A stretch of DNA of 64,000 nt from an uncultured Verrucomicrobia subdivision 3 bacterium. Its GTDB lineage: Bacteria; Verrucomicrobiota; Verrucomicrobiia; Limisphaerales; UBA11358. The notes beneath the pieces were generated by a model. The model saw only the letters and a list, made by a program, of their open reading frames with translations. It was not told the DNA's origin and made no database searches. The DNA lies in the NCBI GenBank assembly GCA_903922735.1, contig CAIXUZ010000045.1, forward strand, positions 1 to 64,000. Direction: 5' to 3'. A program made the translations under genes and the position numbers. How positions within the stretch are numbered: position 1 is the stretch's first letter; every line of letters starts with the position of its first letter. Shown here piece by piece: positions 17,493 to 25,721 of the stretch.

Positions 17493-18245
17493 GTGACCAT
17501 GAGCAACGAACCGAAATATGGCGCTATTTGGGGTGGAATCAATCCTCTAACTGGCCAGCCGTATAAATGGGGGGACAAGGTTTACTACGACATGCCCGTG
17601 GCACCAACGCCCACCACGGAGGACACAGTGATATTCCATATATCAATGGCATTCGCCAAAAAGAAAGACAGCGACCTGGATGAATTTGCCACCCATGTCG
17701 CTTCCCAACTGATCGAAAACGCGGTCATCTTTGCCACGCCGCCCTTCCCCATCGCCAATCTGACGACGGCCCAAGGGAATTTCCACACGGCCATTGAGGC
17801 CGCCGCTGATGGCGGCAAACTCCTGACCGCCGACAAAAACAACAAGCGCAGCATCGTCATTGGCTTGCTGCGACAACTCGGTCATTACGTCGAGTCCATC
17901 CCCAACATCACTCCGCTCAATGCGGCCCTGTCGGGCTTTGACATCGTTGAAGCCGGTCATCACCCGTCGGTGAGCCTGATGATTCCCGTCATCCTGGGAA
18001 TCACCAACGAAGGCCCCAGCAAACTGCGCGTCAAACTGCAAGGCGTGAATGGCGCGGACGGTTACGAATATCAGGTGACCGTGGGCACCGGCAAACCGGC
18101 CTATGCCAGACGCTTCTCGTCCACGCGGGACAACGTGCTGACGGGATTGGTTTCCGCCACGACCTACGCGGTGCAAGTCCGCGCCCAGGGCGGCAACAAC
18201 CAGTTCAGCGATTGGAGCCTGCCCATCACCATCATGTGCACCTGA
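17493..18245 (+). CDS. Hypothetical protein with C-terminal fibronectin-III-like domain
   Basis: 250 residues from GTG 17493, or 248 from ATG 17499. No signal peptide. The first 155 residues have no recognised domain; they include helical stretches and conserved-looking PITPLNAALSGFDIVEAGHHP. The last ~90 residues look like a fibronectin type III domain (KLRVKLQGVNGADGYEYQV, then GLVSATTYAVQVRAQGG). The role is unknown; proteins of this layout recur in Verrucomicrobiota. It is followed by a terminator hairpin. Confidence 0.75.
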   Translation: MTMSNEPKYGAIWGGINPLTGQPYKWGDKVYYDMPVAPTPTTEDTVIFHISMAFAKKKDSDLDEFATHVASQLIENAVIFATPPFPIANLTTAQGNFHTAIEAAADGGKLLTADKNNKRSIVIGLLRQLGHYVESIPNITPLNAALSGFDIVEAGHHPSVSLMIPVILGITNEGPSKLRVKLQGVNGADGYEYQVTVGTGKPAYARRFSSTRDNVLTGLVSATTYAVQVRAQGGNNQFSDWSLPITIMCT

Positions 18246-18271
18246 AACGTGGGGAATGGAGGAACGCACAA

Positions 18272-18307
18272 CGCCCGCCCCGGCACAGGGACGGGCGGTT
18301 TTGTTTT
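18272..18307 (+). terminator. Rho-independent terminator
   Basis: Stem of CGCCCGcCC with GGaCGGGCG (one mismatch) around a short loop, followed by TTTTGTTTT, 27 bp after the stop of the fibronectin-III-like gene. Confidence 0.8.
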
Positions 18308-18392
18308 GGGAGCCATTTGTTTTATGAAAAGAGGCTGGGCAAGCGGTTCAGACTGAATTGACTTTGGCCCGACGCGACGGCACTCTGCTCCC

Positions 18393-19304
18393 ATGTCAAA
18401 ACCTGCATTAGGACGCGGTCTGGGCGCGCTTTTGGCCGGCAGTCCGGCGACTCCGGCGCGGGCGGTGGCGCCCGGCGCGGCGCCGATTTCGCAACCGGAT
18501 TCAGGCGAGCGCGTTCAGCGCGTTCCGCTGGGCAAAGTTCGCCCATCCCCCCTCCAGCCGCGCAAAAGTTTTTCCGATGAAGCGCTGAAGGAACTGGCCG
18601 ATTCCATTCGGGAAAAAGGCGTGGTGCAGCCGCTGATTGTACGCGAACGCGGCGGTTTTTTTGAGCTCATTGCCGGCGAACGCCGCTGGCGCGCATCGCA
18701 ACTGTTGCAGTTGCCGGAAGTGCCGGTCATTGTCCGCGAAGCCGATGATCGCGATGTGCTGGAACTGGCGCTCATCGAGAATTTACAGCGGGAAAACCTG
18801 AACGCGATTGAAGAGGCGCTCGGTTACTCGCAGCTTGCGGAACAGTTCCGGCTCACGCAGGAGGAAATCGCGCTCAAGGTCGGGAAAAGCCGCGCGGCGG
18901 TGGCGAATGCGACGCGGCTGCTGAAATTACCGGCGTCCATTCAGAGTTTTATCCGCGACGGCCGGATATCTGTTGGTCATGCCAAGGTGATTCTTGGCCT
19001 CGCCACGGAAAAAGAACAGCAACATGCTGCCGAACGCGTGGTCAAGGATGGCTTGAATGTGCGGCAGACCGAAGGATTGGTCGCCAAAGCCCTATCGCGG
19101 GGAACGAAAACTTCCGGCGATAAAATAATTGCCGTGGTGCCGGTGGATTCCAACATCGGCCGGCTGGAGGAAAAATTGCGCGAGAAATTCGGGACGAAGG
19201 TTCACTTGAAATACGCCAAAGGCAAAGGTGCAGTGGAAATTTCCTTTTTCAGCGATGACGAATTGCAGCGCGTGCTGGAAATTCTTGGCATCAACGCAGA
19301 TTAA
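18393..19304 (+). CDS. parB: ParB/Spo0J chromosome partitioning protein
   Basis: Binds parS sites near the origin and spreads as a CTP-dependent clamp. The 303 residues start with KPALGRGLGALLAG, typical of chromosomal ParB. The N-terminal CTPase domain shows QPLIVRERGGFFELIAGERRWRA and ENLQRENLNAIEEA, followed by the central HTH (LTQEEIALKVGKSRAAVAN). The usual parA partner is not adjacent, and no perfect 16-bp parS consensus was noticed in the window by eye. def follows 6 bp downstream, probably cotranscribed. Confidence 0.94.
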   Translation: MSKPALGRGLGALLAGSPATPARAVAPGAAPISQPDSGERVQRVPLGKVRPSPLQPRKSFSDEALKELADSIREKGVVQPLIVRERGGFFELIAGERRWRASQLLQLPEVPVIVREADDRDVLELALIENLQRENLNAIEEALGYSQLAEQFRLTQEEIALKVGKSRAAVANATRLLKLPASIQSFIRDGRISVGHAKVILGLATEKEQQHAAERVVKDGLNVRQTEGLVAKALSRGTKTSGDKIIAVVPVDSNIGRLEEKLREKFGTKVHLKYAKGKGAVEISFFSDDELQRVLEILGINAD

Positions 19305-19310
19305 TTCCCC

Positions 19311-19880
19311 ATGGTTCTAGAAATTGTAAATTACGGCTCGCCGGTGCTCCGGCAAAAAGGCGTCCGCATTGAAAGTGTCACGCCGGAAATCAAGCAGCTC
19401 ATCGCCGACATGCTGGAAACGATGGAGGCAAACCACGGCGTCGGTTTGGCGGCGCAGCAAATCGGCGTGGCAAAACAACTGGCGGTGATTGACGTGCGCG
19501 GGGCGACAGACCGTCCGTCATGGCTGGAACGCGACGGCAAACCGGCGGAGGTTGTGAAATTCATGCCGCTTGTTTTGATCAATCCGGAAGTCACGCCGGT
19601 TGGGGAAACTGTGAAAGGCAGCGAGGGCTGCTTGAGTTTTCCGGAAATTTACGCGGAGATTTCGCGGCCGGAATCCGTGGACGTGAAAGCGCTGGATGCG
19701 AAAGGCAAGCCGCTGGCGTTCCGCTGCGGTGGGTTGCTGGCGCGCGCCGTGCAGCACGAGACGGATCATCTGAACGGTCTTCTTTTCATCGACCGGATGG
19801 ACAAAAAAACGAAGGCGGAATTGCAGCCGGAACTCGATGATTTACAGGCGGCCACCAAAAAAGCACTGGGCAAAAAGTAA
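19311..19880 (+). CDS. def: Peptide deformylase
   Basis: Removes the formyl group from nascent proteins using a bound metal ion. The 189 residues contain the three motifs: GVGLAAQQIG, EGCLSFPE (metal-ligand Cys) and QHETDHLNG (two His ligands and catalytic Glu). It follows parB by 6 bp and ends just before a GC-rich hairpin. Confidence 0.95.
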   Translation: MVLEIVNYGSPVLRQKGVRIESVTPEIKQLIADMLETMEANHGVGLAAQQIGVAKQLAVIDVRGATDRPSWLERDGKPAEVVKFMPLVLINPEVTPVGETVKGSEGCLSFPEIYAEISRPESVDVKALDAKGKPLAFRCGGLLARAVQHETDHLNGLLFIDRMDKKTKAELQPELDDLQAATKKALGKK

Positions 19881-19921
19881 CCCCGCAGGTCGGCTGCGGG
19901 GCATGCCATTGTCGGCTTTTT
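19881..19921. terminator. Probable terminator hairpin between def and hisG
   Basis: CCCCGCA at 19881-19887 pairs perfectly with TGCGGGG at 19895-19901. A T-rich stretch (CTTTTTGTTTT) follows about 14 bp later, so it is a weak intrinsic terminator for the converging def and hisG transcripts. Confidence 0.55.
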
Positions 19922-19928
19922 GTTTTGT

Positions 19929-20804
19929 TCAGTACACCACTTTATTCAGAGGATATTCGATGATGCCCTCCGCGCCAGCCGCCTTGAGCTGAGGAATCAA
20001 TTCGCGCACGATTTTCTCATCAATGATGGTCTCGACCGCGACCCAGCCTTTGAGGCTCAAATTGGAGATGGTCGGGTTGCGCAGCGCGGGCAGTTCGGTG
20101 AGGAGTTTGGCCAGATTTTTTTCCGCAATGTTCATCTTCAAGCCGACCAAGGCCTCAGCATCCAGCGCGCCCTTGAGCAGCAGCGCCATCGTCTCGATTT
20201 TTTTTCGCTTCCATGGATTTTTCCACGCATCCACATTGGCGATGAGGCGCGGAGTGGAGCACAAGAGTTCGTCCACGATGCGCAGTTTGTTGGCGCGCAG
20301 CGAGGAGCCGGTCTCCGTGACGTCCACGATGGCGTCCACAAGTTCGTGCGCCTTGGTTTCGGTCGCCCCCCAGGAGAATTCCACTTCCGCCTTCACGCCG
20401 TTCTTTTTGAGATAACGTTTGGTGAGATTGACGACCTCCGTGGCAATGCGTTTGCCTTGTAAATCTTTCACCGACTTCACGGAAGAATTTTCCGGCACGC
20501 AGAGCACCCAGCGCGCGGGACGGCGGGAGACTTTGCTGAACAGGAATTCACCAACCTCGTGGACCTTGGAACCGTTTTCCATGACCCAGTCGTGACCGGT
20601 GATGCCGCAGTCGAGATAGCCGTGCTCGACGTAGCGCGAAATCTCCTGCGCGCGAAACATGCGGATGTCGAGTTCTTCGTCGTCCACGTAAGGCACGTAG
20701 GAGCGGCTGCTGACGGTAATGTTGTAGCCCGCCTTGGCCAGCTTCTGGATGGCGGCTTCCTGCAAACTGCCTTTGGGTAGACCGAATTTCAGTTTCTTGC
20801 TCAT
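19929..20804 (-). CDS. hisG: ATP phosphoribosyltransferase HisG, long form
   Basis: First enzyme of histidine biosynthesis. The 291 residues mark it as the long form with a C-terminal regulatory domain that binds histidine, so no HisZ partner is required. Seen are [13 protein letters not shown] at the start, [12 protein letters not shown], the [16 protein letters not shown] phosphoribosyl-binding loop, and a C-terminal ACT-like segment ending [13 protein letters not shown]. It stands alone, apart from hisH on the other side of the window. Confidence 0.94.
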   Translation of the reverse strand: MSKKLKFGLPKGSLQEAAIQKLAKAGYNITVSSRSYVPYVDDEELDIRMFRAQEISRYVEHGYLDCGITGHDWVMENGSKVHEVGEFLFSKVSRRPARWVLCVPENSSVKSVKDLQGKRIATEVVNLTKRYLKKNGVKAEVEFSWGATETKAHELVDAIVDVTETGSSLRANKLRIVDELLCSTPRLIANVDAWKNPWKRKKIETMALLLKGALDAEALVGLKMNIAEKNLAKLLTELPALRNPTISNLSLKGWVAVETIIDEKIVRELIPQLKAAGAEGIIEYPLNKVVY

Positions 20805-20906
20805 GACAAATTTCTTTGTCAGCGAGCATAAACTATTTCAATGCGGTTGAACAATCTGAATTCGGAGTACGCAGCTTCGTTTTAATTGCCTCACAGCACC
20901 TAAATT

Positions 20907-21425
20907 CTATTTCTGGAAGAGAGAGGCTCTCCTGTATTGCTGACTTTCCGCAATTTCTAAGCCAAGGTCAGATGCCAATCGCTCGGCAAAATCTAGCGCC
21001 TCATAACAAACTCCATCAGCACTAGCATGAAAATATCGTAGCGGAACTTTTCCTCCAGCTCGCTTGCGTAAGCTCACCAAATTTATTGGTTGGTTATCAT
21101 CGTTTCCATGCCGACTTATCAAAATTCTGTCGAATTCGGAGAATGATACTTGCTTGCGCCGCATTGTATATTTTCCAAAGAGTTTGAATTCTACAACAAC
21201 CATGCTCTGCGCCCAATCGATTACACACTTCCGACGAATCATCATTCCAAGACCAAATAGAAAAAATGCACCACCCACACCACCGGTTAACAACCTGCCG
21301 TCATTTTCCTTAAAAGCAGCGAATAACACAGCTGATCCACAAAAGAGAGAAGCCAAGCACAATAACCAATGCGTTGAATCACCATGTGGCTCCGGAGGAA
21401 TGGTAGTGACTCCTGATTTTTTCAT
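20907..21425 (-). CDS. Hypothetical membrane protein downstream of purN
   Basis: 172 residues from ATG 21425; the open frame continues upstream but there it is only a shadow of purN. Two hydrophobic segments (about 22-39 and 47-66) are followed by a soluble, basic domain of ~100 residues that ends ESQQYRRASLFQK. The arrangement resembles small two-helix proteins with a PH-like cytosolic domain, but no family is recognised. It begins 18 bp after purN on the same strand. Confidence 0.65.
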   Translation of the reverse strand: MKKSGVTTIPPEPHGDSTHWLLCLASLFCGSAVLFAAFKENDGRLLTGGVGGAFFLFGLGMMIRRKCVIDWAQSMVVVEFKLFGKYTMRRKQVSFSEFDRILISRHGNDDNQPINLVSLRKRAGGKVPLRYFHASADGVCYEALDFAERLASDLGLEIAESQQYRRASLFQK

Positions 21426-21442
21426 GCCCTGCAAGTGTGCAT

Positions 21443-22096
21443 TTAGCTCTTCTTCCACATCACGCGGCGGCCGACCACGGAAATCTCTTTTCGCGCGAGC
21501 GCGGCGACACATTTCGGATACAGGTCGTGTTCGGCCGCGTGAATGCGTTGATGCAGGCTCTCCGGAGTGTCGTTGTCCAGGACCGGCACAGCTTGTTGGC
21601 CGATGATTGGACCCGCATCCACTCCGGCATCCACAAAATGCACCGTGCAGCCGGCCACCTTCACACCATGATCCAGCGCCTGCTTCCAGGATTGTAAACC
21701 GGGAAAGCACGGCAGCAGCGACGGGTGGATGTTCACGATGCGACCTTCAAATGCGCGCAGGAAATCGCCCTTCAACACACGCATGAAACCCGCCAGCACC
21801 ACCAAATCCACTTTCGCATTATGCAACGCAGCAACGAACACGCGTTCCGCATCCTCATCGAGCTTGGTGCGGAATTTCCCCGGCGCGATAAATTGTGCGG
21901 GCAGCTTGCGTTCGCGCGCATGAACGAGAATTCCCGCATCCTCAACGTCGCTCAAGACCACGGCGATTTCGGCCGGAATCTTCCCCGCCGCCACGGCGTC
22001 GGCAATGGCGACAAAGTTTGAACCTTTGCCAGAACCCAGAACCCCGATGCGAAATGTATTGCTCACTCGGATTTGAATAACAGAGCGCCCGTCCAA
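21443..22096 (-). CDS. purN: Phosphoribosylglycinamide formyltransferase PurN
   Basis: Transfers a formyl group from 10-formyl-THF to GAR in purine synthesis. The core shows [10 protein letters not shown] (phosphate loop), VLAGFMRVL, the catalytic NIHPSLLP and [15 protein letters not shown]. The ATG at 22096 gives 217 residues; GTG 22066, giving 207, fits the family N-terminus better because the first ten residues look unrelated. Confidence 0.93.
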   Translation of the reverse strand: MDGRSVIQIRVSNTFRIGVLGSGKGSNFVAIADAVAAGKIPAEIAVVLSDVEDAGILVHARERKLPAQFIAPGKFRTKLDEDAERVFVAALHNAKVDLVVLAGFMRVLKGDFLRAFEGRIVNIHPSLLPCFPGLQSWKQALDHGVKVAGCTVHFVDAGVDAGPIIGQQAVPVLDNDTPESLHQRIHAAEHDLYPKCVAALARKEISVVGRRVMWKKS

Positions 22097-22221
22097 AACA
22101 AGTTGAAACAGGGAAATCCAGCTGGAGAATTATAATCGTTGGTAGTTAAGCTTTAAACTATATCCGCTATTGCCATATTCGATTATGCATCCGAATTTAT
22201 CCGGCCTATTTGCCAAAAACA

Positions 22222-23322
22222 TCATCTATCCTCAGCTTCATTGGTGAGCGGTGTCTTTTCAGTATTTATCGGAAAACCGTGCTTCCTGAGGCGGCGACCG
22301 ACTTCGCGCAATGTCACGATTTCAGCTGGATCAATTGAGCCATCGCCGCGGGGCGCGACGTTGAGCAATAAATTGCAGCGGTCACGGCGGGCCACCCCCA
22401 ATATCCGCCAAACCTCATCAGCGGTGCGATGATAAGCATCATTCACATGGAACCACATTTTTGTGCCTTTGCCATCTTTCTCCTGGAGTTGCAGGGTCGT
22501 GGTGATTTCAACCGGCTTCCCCGCCAGTCGATGCTGTACAGGGACGGGCACAAACTTGAACTCGGCCTGCTTGTGATGCTGATGTTCATAGGTTATGTAA
22601 TCTTCGTCGCCGGTAGCGCCGTGACAAAACGATATCAAGCATTCCGGCTGTATTTTCCGGATCTGTGCGTATGTCTCCGCCAGGTGGGGATACAACGTGC
22701 CGGTTGTGTCTTTGTAGAAATAGCTGTCCGAATCAAACCACAACCCAGTCAGTGGTCCATATTGCGTGAGCCATTCTTTGAAGATGGACAGGTTCTTTTG
22801 GTGGACATCGACGCGCGAGGTTGAGATTGTCCAGTGAACGTACAGGAAAAAACCCAGGCCTCGTTTTTGGCAAGCCGCAGCCATTTCCCCCACCAAATCA
22901 CGCTTGCAGGGCATATCGTCAAAGGTATTAGGGTGGGCGACCTTTGACCGCCAATTATAAGGACCACCACCGTGGAACGGGGTGAAGTTTACATAACGCA
23001 TACCCGCTTCGACTGCGAGGTCGGCAATGGCATCGGCATTGAAGTTTTCAGCGTAATGGTTGCCCAAACCAGGTTCGGTGACTGCAAGTTCCCAAGGCCG
23101 CAACTTCCCACCCGGCAACATGCTCGGCAAACCATAATGAACGAACATGCCAAACTTCGCCTCACGAAATTTTCGGATTGCGTCCGCACGCGGTTCGGAT
23201 CCGGTGGCCCACAGCGAACATGGAGTCATGGCGGCAACCGCCGCAGATAATCCGGCAGCGACTAAAAATTCACGGCGGGTGGATTTCAAAGTTTTTGGGG
23301 AAGGGTGCATTGGTAAATGCAT
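22222..23322 (-). CDS. GH29-type alpha-L-fucosidase family protein, exported
   Basis: Predicted to release alpha-L-fucose from glycans. The 366 residues begin with a Tat-like signal (STRREFLVAAGLSAAVAA). The GH29 hallmark KFGMFVHYGLPS follows, then FTPFHGGGP, and GLWFDSDSYFYK, where the first Asp is the expected nucleophile. The protein is shorter than typical two-domain GH29 enzymes, so the C-terminal beta-sandwich seems to be lacking. It is part of a minus-strand cluster with other carbohydrate enzymes, suggesting degradation of fucosylated, perhaps acetylated, polysaccharides. Confidence 0.85.
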   Translation of the reverse strand: MHLPMHPSPKTLKSTRREFLVAAGLSAAVAAMTPCSLWATGSEPRADAIRKFREAKFGMFVHYGLPSMLPGGKLRPWELAVTEPGLGNHYAENFNADAIADLAVEAGMRYVNFTPFHGGGPYNWRSKVAHPNTFDDMPCKRDLVGEMAAACQKRGLGFFLYVHWTISTSRVDVHQKNLSIFKEWLTQYGPLTGLWFDSDSYFYKDTTGTLYPHLAETYAQIRKIQPECLISFCHGATGDEDYITYEHQHHKQAEFKFVPVPVQHRLAGKPVEITTTLQLQEKDGKGTKMWFHVNDAYHRTADEVWRILGVARRDRCNLLLNVAPRGDGSIDPAEIVTLREVGRRLRKHGFPINTEKTPLTNEAEDR

Positions 23323-23444
23323 AATCGTTTTGATTTTCCAAGATACCTTGTTGCAAGCCGCTGCCGATTGTCACTCATTCGCCTTCTGCTTGTTTGAATT
23401 TCAAAGGAAACTGTATGTATGCTGCCGGCAAAGCGCCCAGCCCC

Positions 23445-23840
23445 CTACCCGCCTGCGAACACCGGATGGAAGTTCGCCTCAGTCAGGATGCGGGCGACTT
23501 CCTCGCGCTTGTCGCCCTGAATCTCGATCTGGCCATTCTTCACCGTGCCGCCGGTGCCACAGGCGCGCTGCATGACCTTGGCCAGTTGTTCCTTTTCCGG
23601 CAAACCGATGCCGACAAAGTTTTTCACCACCGTCACCGTCTTGCCACCGCGACCGGCCTTGACCCGAAGGATGTCCACTCGCCCACGATGCTTTTTCGCT
23701 GGTTTGGTTGGCAGCGCGAAAACCGCCTGCGATATTACAGGCGCAGACGGCAAATTGTCGCTGGACAATGCGGCAAAGGGAGTTTGCGTTAACGTCGGTC
23801 CACCGTCGGTGGAAATGCGCTTGAAATCTGTTTGCTTCAT
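23445..23840 (-). CDS. SUI1/eIF1-like translation initiation factor (YciH type)
   Basis: From ATG 23840 the protein has 131 residues. The SUI1 fold occupies the last ~85: HRGRVDILRVKAGRGGKTVTV is followed by ACGTGGTVKNGQIEIQGD, the basic loop and glycine motif of the family. Bacterial YciH proteins are proposed to act in start-codon selection or translation under stress. The start overlaps the stop of the VF530-type gene by ATGA, so the two are translationally coupled. Confidence 0.88.
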   Translation of the reverse strand: MKQTDFKRISTDGGPTLTQTPFAALSSDNLPSAPVISQAVFALPTKPAKKHRGRVDILRVKAGRGGKTVTVVKNFVGIGLPEKEQLAKVMQRACGTGGTVKNGQIEIQGDKREEVARILTEANFHPVFAGG

Positions 23841-24067
23841 TTCTGTGGCAGTTCGCCGATATACCAGTCTTCCACCTTCTTCCGCGCCCAAGGCGTCTTG
23901 CGCAGGAAAGTCAGGCTGGATTTTACCGAAGGATTAAATTGGAAACACCGGACTGGAATTCGCCGCCCCATTTCGCTCCAGCCATGGCGCTGAACCAGAT
24001 CGTTGAGAATTTTCTCCAACGTGACGCCATGCAACGGGTCACGGGGATGATTTACTGGTGATGGCAT
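23837..24067 (-). CDS. VF530 (DUF2132) family DNA-binding-like protein
   Basis: 76 residues from ATG 24067 (the frame is open six codons further). The family signature is clear: DPLHGVTLEKILNDLV, then GWSEMGRRIPVRCFQ and SSLTFLRKTPWARKKVE. Vibrio fischeri VF530 has a solved helical structure and was proposed to bind DNA; the role is not established. The stop overlaps the start of the SUI1-like gene. Confidence 0.88.
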   Translation of the reverse strand: MPSPVNHPRDPLHGVTLEKILNDLVQRHGWSEMGRRIPVRCFQFNPSVKSSLTFLRKTPWARKKVEDWYIGELPQK

Positions 24068-24088
24068 AAGGCAAAATAGGGTCAAAAA

Positions 24089-25624
24089 TCAGGGCTTAGG
24101 CTTGGTAATCATTTCAAAGTCGTCCGATCGGAAAGGTGTGGCCGGAAGACCGCTGCTGGAAAAAAGATTGCATGCCGGATTGTCCGCCCAAGCATATCGA
24201 ACCGCAATCGGGGTTGCTACATCCGGACTGCTCACTTGAACTTGATTCGGCCCGACGAGGATTCCCGTGGCCCAATGCCATGCTTTGTCCACACCGCAGA
24301 CCGCAAAGCCCCTGGCTTGATCAACACCAAAAGGTCGAAGTTTGGCGCCGAAACAATCGAAGGTGACCAGCGCCTTGCTTCCAGCAAAAGCAACACTCTT
24401 AAATTCGGGACTGCGATAGGGCAGTTTCATACCGTAATCTTTAACCAAAGCCCAGCGGACAAGCCTAGCGGCCACATCATGTTTGTTTCTAGGGTGAATG
24501 TCCTTGCCTTCACCTAGATCAATGATGACGGCCTGGCCAGTATTCGTCAATTGCATCGCTTTCGTCTGCGATTCTCGCAGTTCGGCCCAGTTGCTTTCGC
24601 CCGGTAGTGGTTTTTCCGGATTAAAGTTAGCCAACTGCACCCAGTAAAACGGGAAGGCTCCCTGCCCCCACTCTTGGCGCCACTGCTCGATCATAAAGGG
24701 AAACAGACTGGCGTATTCGTAAGCCCGTTCCGTATTGCTCTCGCCCTGATACCAGATCACACCCTTGATCCCATAGCCAAGGGTTGGATTAAGAACCCCA
24801 GCGAAAATGTTGCCAGGACGCTGTCTGCCGGCGAGCCAGTTTTCAGGTTTCCACGGCGGATTGGTTGCCCCGGCTTTCAAGCAGGCGGCCTTCCAATTCG
24901 CCATCAATTGATCCAACTCGGCCTTGCCTTGATCCGGCAGCAACTCGGCTTCGCGCTTGGCCGTGACCTCCATCAAAGGCTTGAAACGCGGGTCGTTTTC
25001 CAGCGTCGAGCGACGCACCCAAGCCTCGGCGGCCGATCCGCCCCAGGCGTTGTCGATCAGCCCGACGGGCACGTTGAGAATCTCATGGAGGTGACGTCCA
25101 TAAAGATAACCCACGGCGCTGAAATTAAGCGCCAAGTCAGTCGTCGAAGCTTGCCACTGGCCATTAAAATCTTTCTGCAATTCCTGGGTGCCGACGCGCG
25201 GCACGGAGATTAGCCGGAGATTGGGTAGTTTTGCCGAAGCTGCCGTCAGGTCACCATTCCATTCATCGGCCAGTTTGAATCCCATATTGGATTGACCGGA
25301 GCACATCCATACTTCGCCAATAACCACGTCGTTTAGCACACGCTTGGTCGAGCCAACAACGGTAAGTATCTGCGGGCTGGCATTGGCGGGAAGCGGTGCC
25401 AGCTTCACCATCCATTTACCGTCGGCACCAGCCGTAGCGGAATAGTTTTGGCCGGCAAAAGACACAGTAATTTTAGTGCCCGTCTTGTCCCAGCCCCAAA
25501 TCGGGTCAGCTTGGTTTTGCTGCAACACCATGTGGTCGCTAATGATGGCGGGCAATTTTAGTTGCGCCCGCAGCTGGGGAGCAAATGCGAGGCAGAACAG
25601 TAACAGGGCAAAGAATTTTTTCAT
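24089..25624 (-). CDS. Sialate O-acetylesterase-like SGNH hydrolase, secreted
   Basis: 511 residues with a cleavable signal peptide (KKFFALLLFCLAFAPQLRA). A small beta-rich N-terminal domain precedes the SASA/SGNH esterase domain. The nucleophile is Ser about 112 in CSGQSNMGF, the block GVIWYQGESN supplies oxyanion residues, and the catalytic Asp/His pair is seen in GKDIHPRNKHDVAARL. Such enzymes remove acetyl groups from sialic acids or other decorated sugars. It lies between the VF530 gene and the CBM protein in the glycan cluster. Confidence 0.9.
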   Translation of the reverse strand: MKKFFALLLFCLAFAPQLRAQLKLPAIISDHMVLQQNQADPIWGWDKTGTKITVSFAGQNYSATAGADGKWMVKLAPLPANASPQILTVVGSTKRVLNDVVIGEVWMCSGQSNMGFKLADEWNGDLTAASAKLPNLRLISVPRVGTQELQKDFNGQWQASTTDLALNFSAVGYLYGRHLHEILNVPVGLIDNAWGGSAAEAWVRRSTLENDPRFKPLMEVTAKREAELLPDQGKAELDQLMANWKAACLKAGATNPPWKPENWLAGRQRPGNIFAGVLNPTLGYGIKGVIWYQGESNTERAYEYASLFPFMIEQWRQEWGQGAFPFYWVQLANFNPEKPLPGESNWAELRESQTKAMQLTNTGQAVIIDLGEGKDIHPRNKHDVAARLVRWALVKDYGMKLPYRSPEFKSVAFAGSKALVTFDCFGAKLRPFGVDQARGFAVCGVDKAWHWATGILVGPNQVQVSSPDVATPIAVRYAWADNPACNLFSSSGLPATPFRSDDFEMITKPKP

Positions 25625-25721
25625 GGAAATGCTTGGAATATTTAAGTAGCCAGCAAGTTAGGTCAAAAGAAAATTGATGTTTTCAGGAGTAAAACCAAAT
25701 TGCGCGGTTTGATCCGGGGTT

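Noticed and set aside
20907..21710. 267-residue form of the membrane protein
   Set aside because: Its first 95 residues are the antiphase shadow of purN; ATG 21425 follows purN directly and gives a sensible protein.
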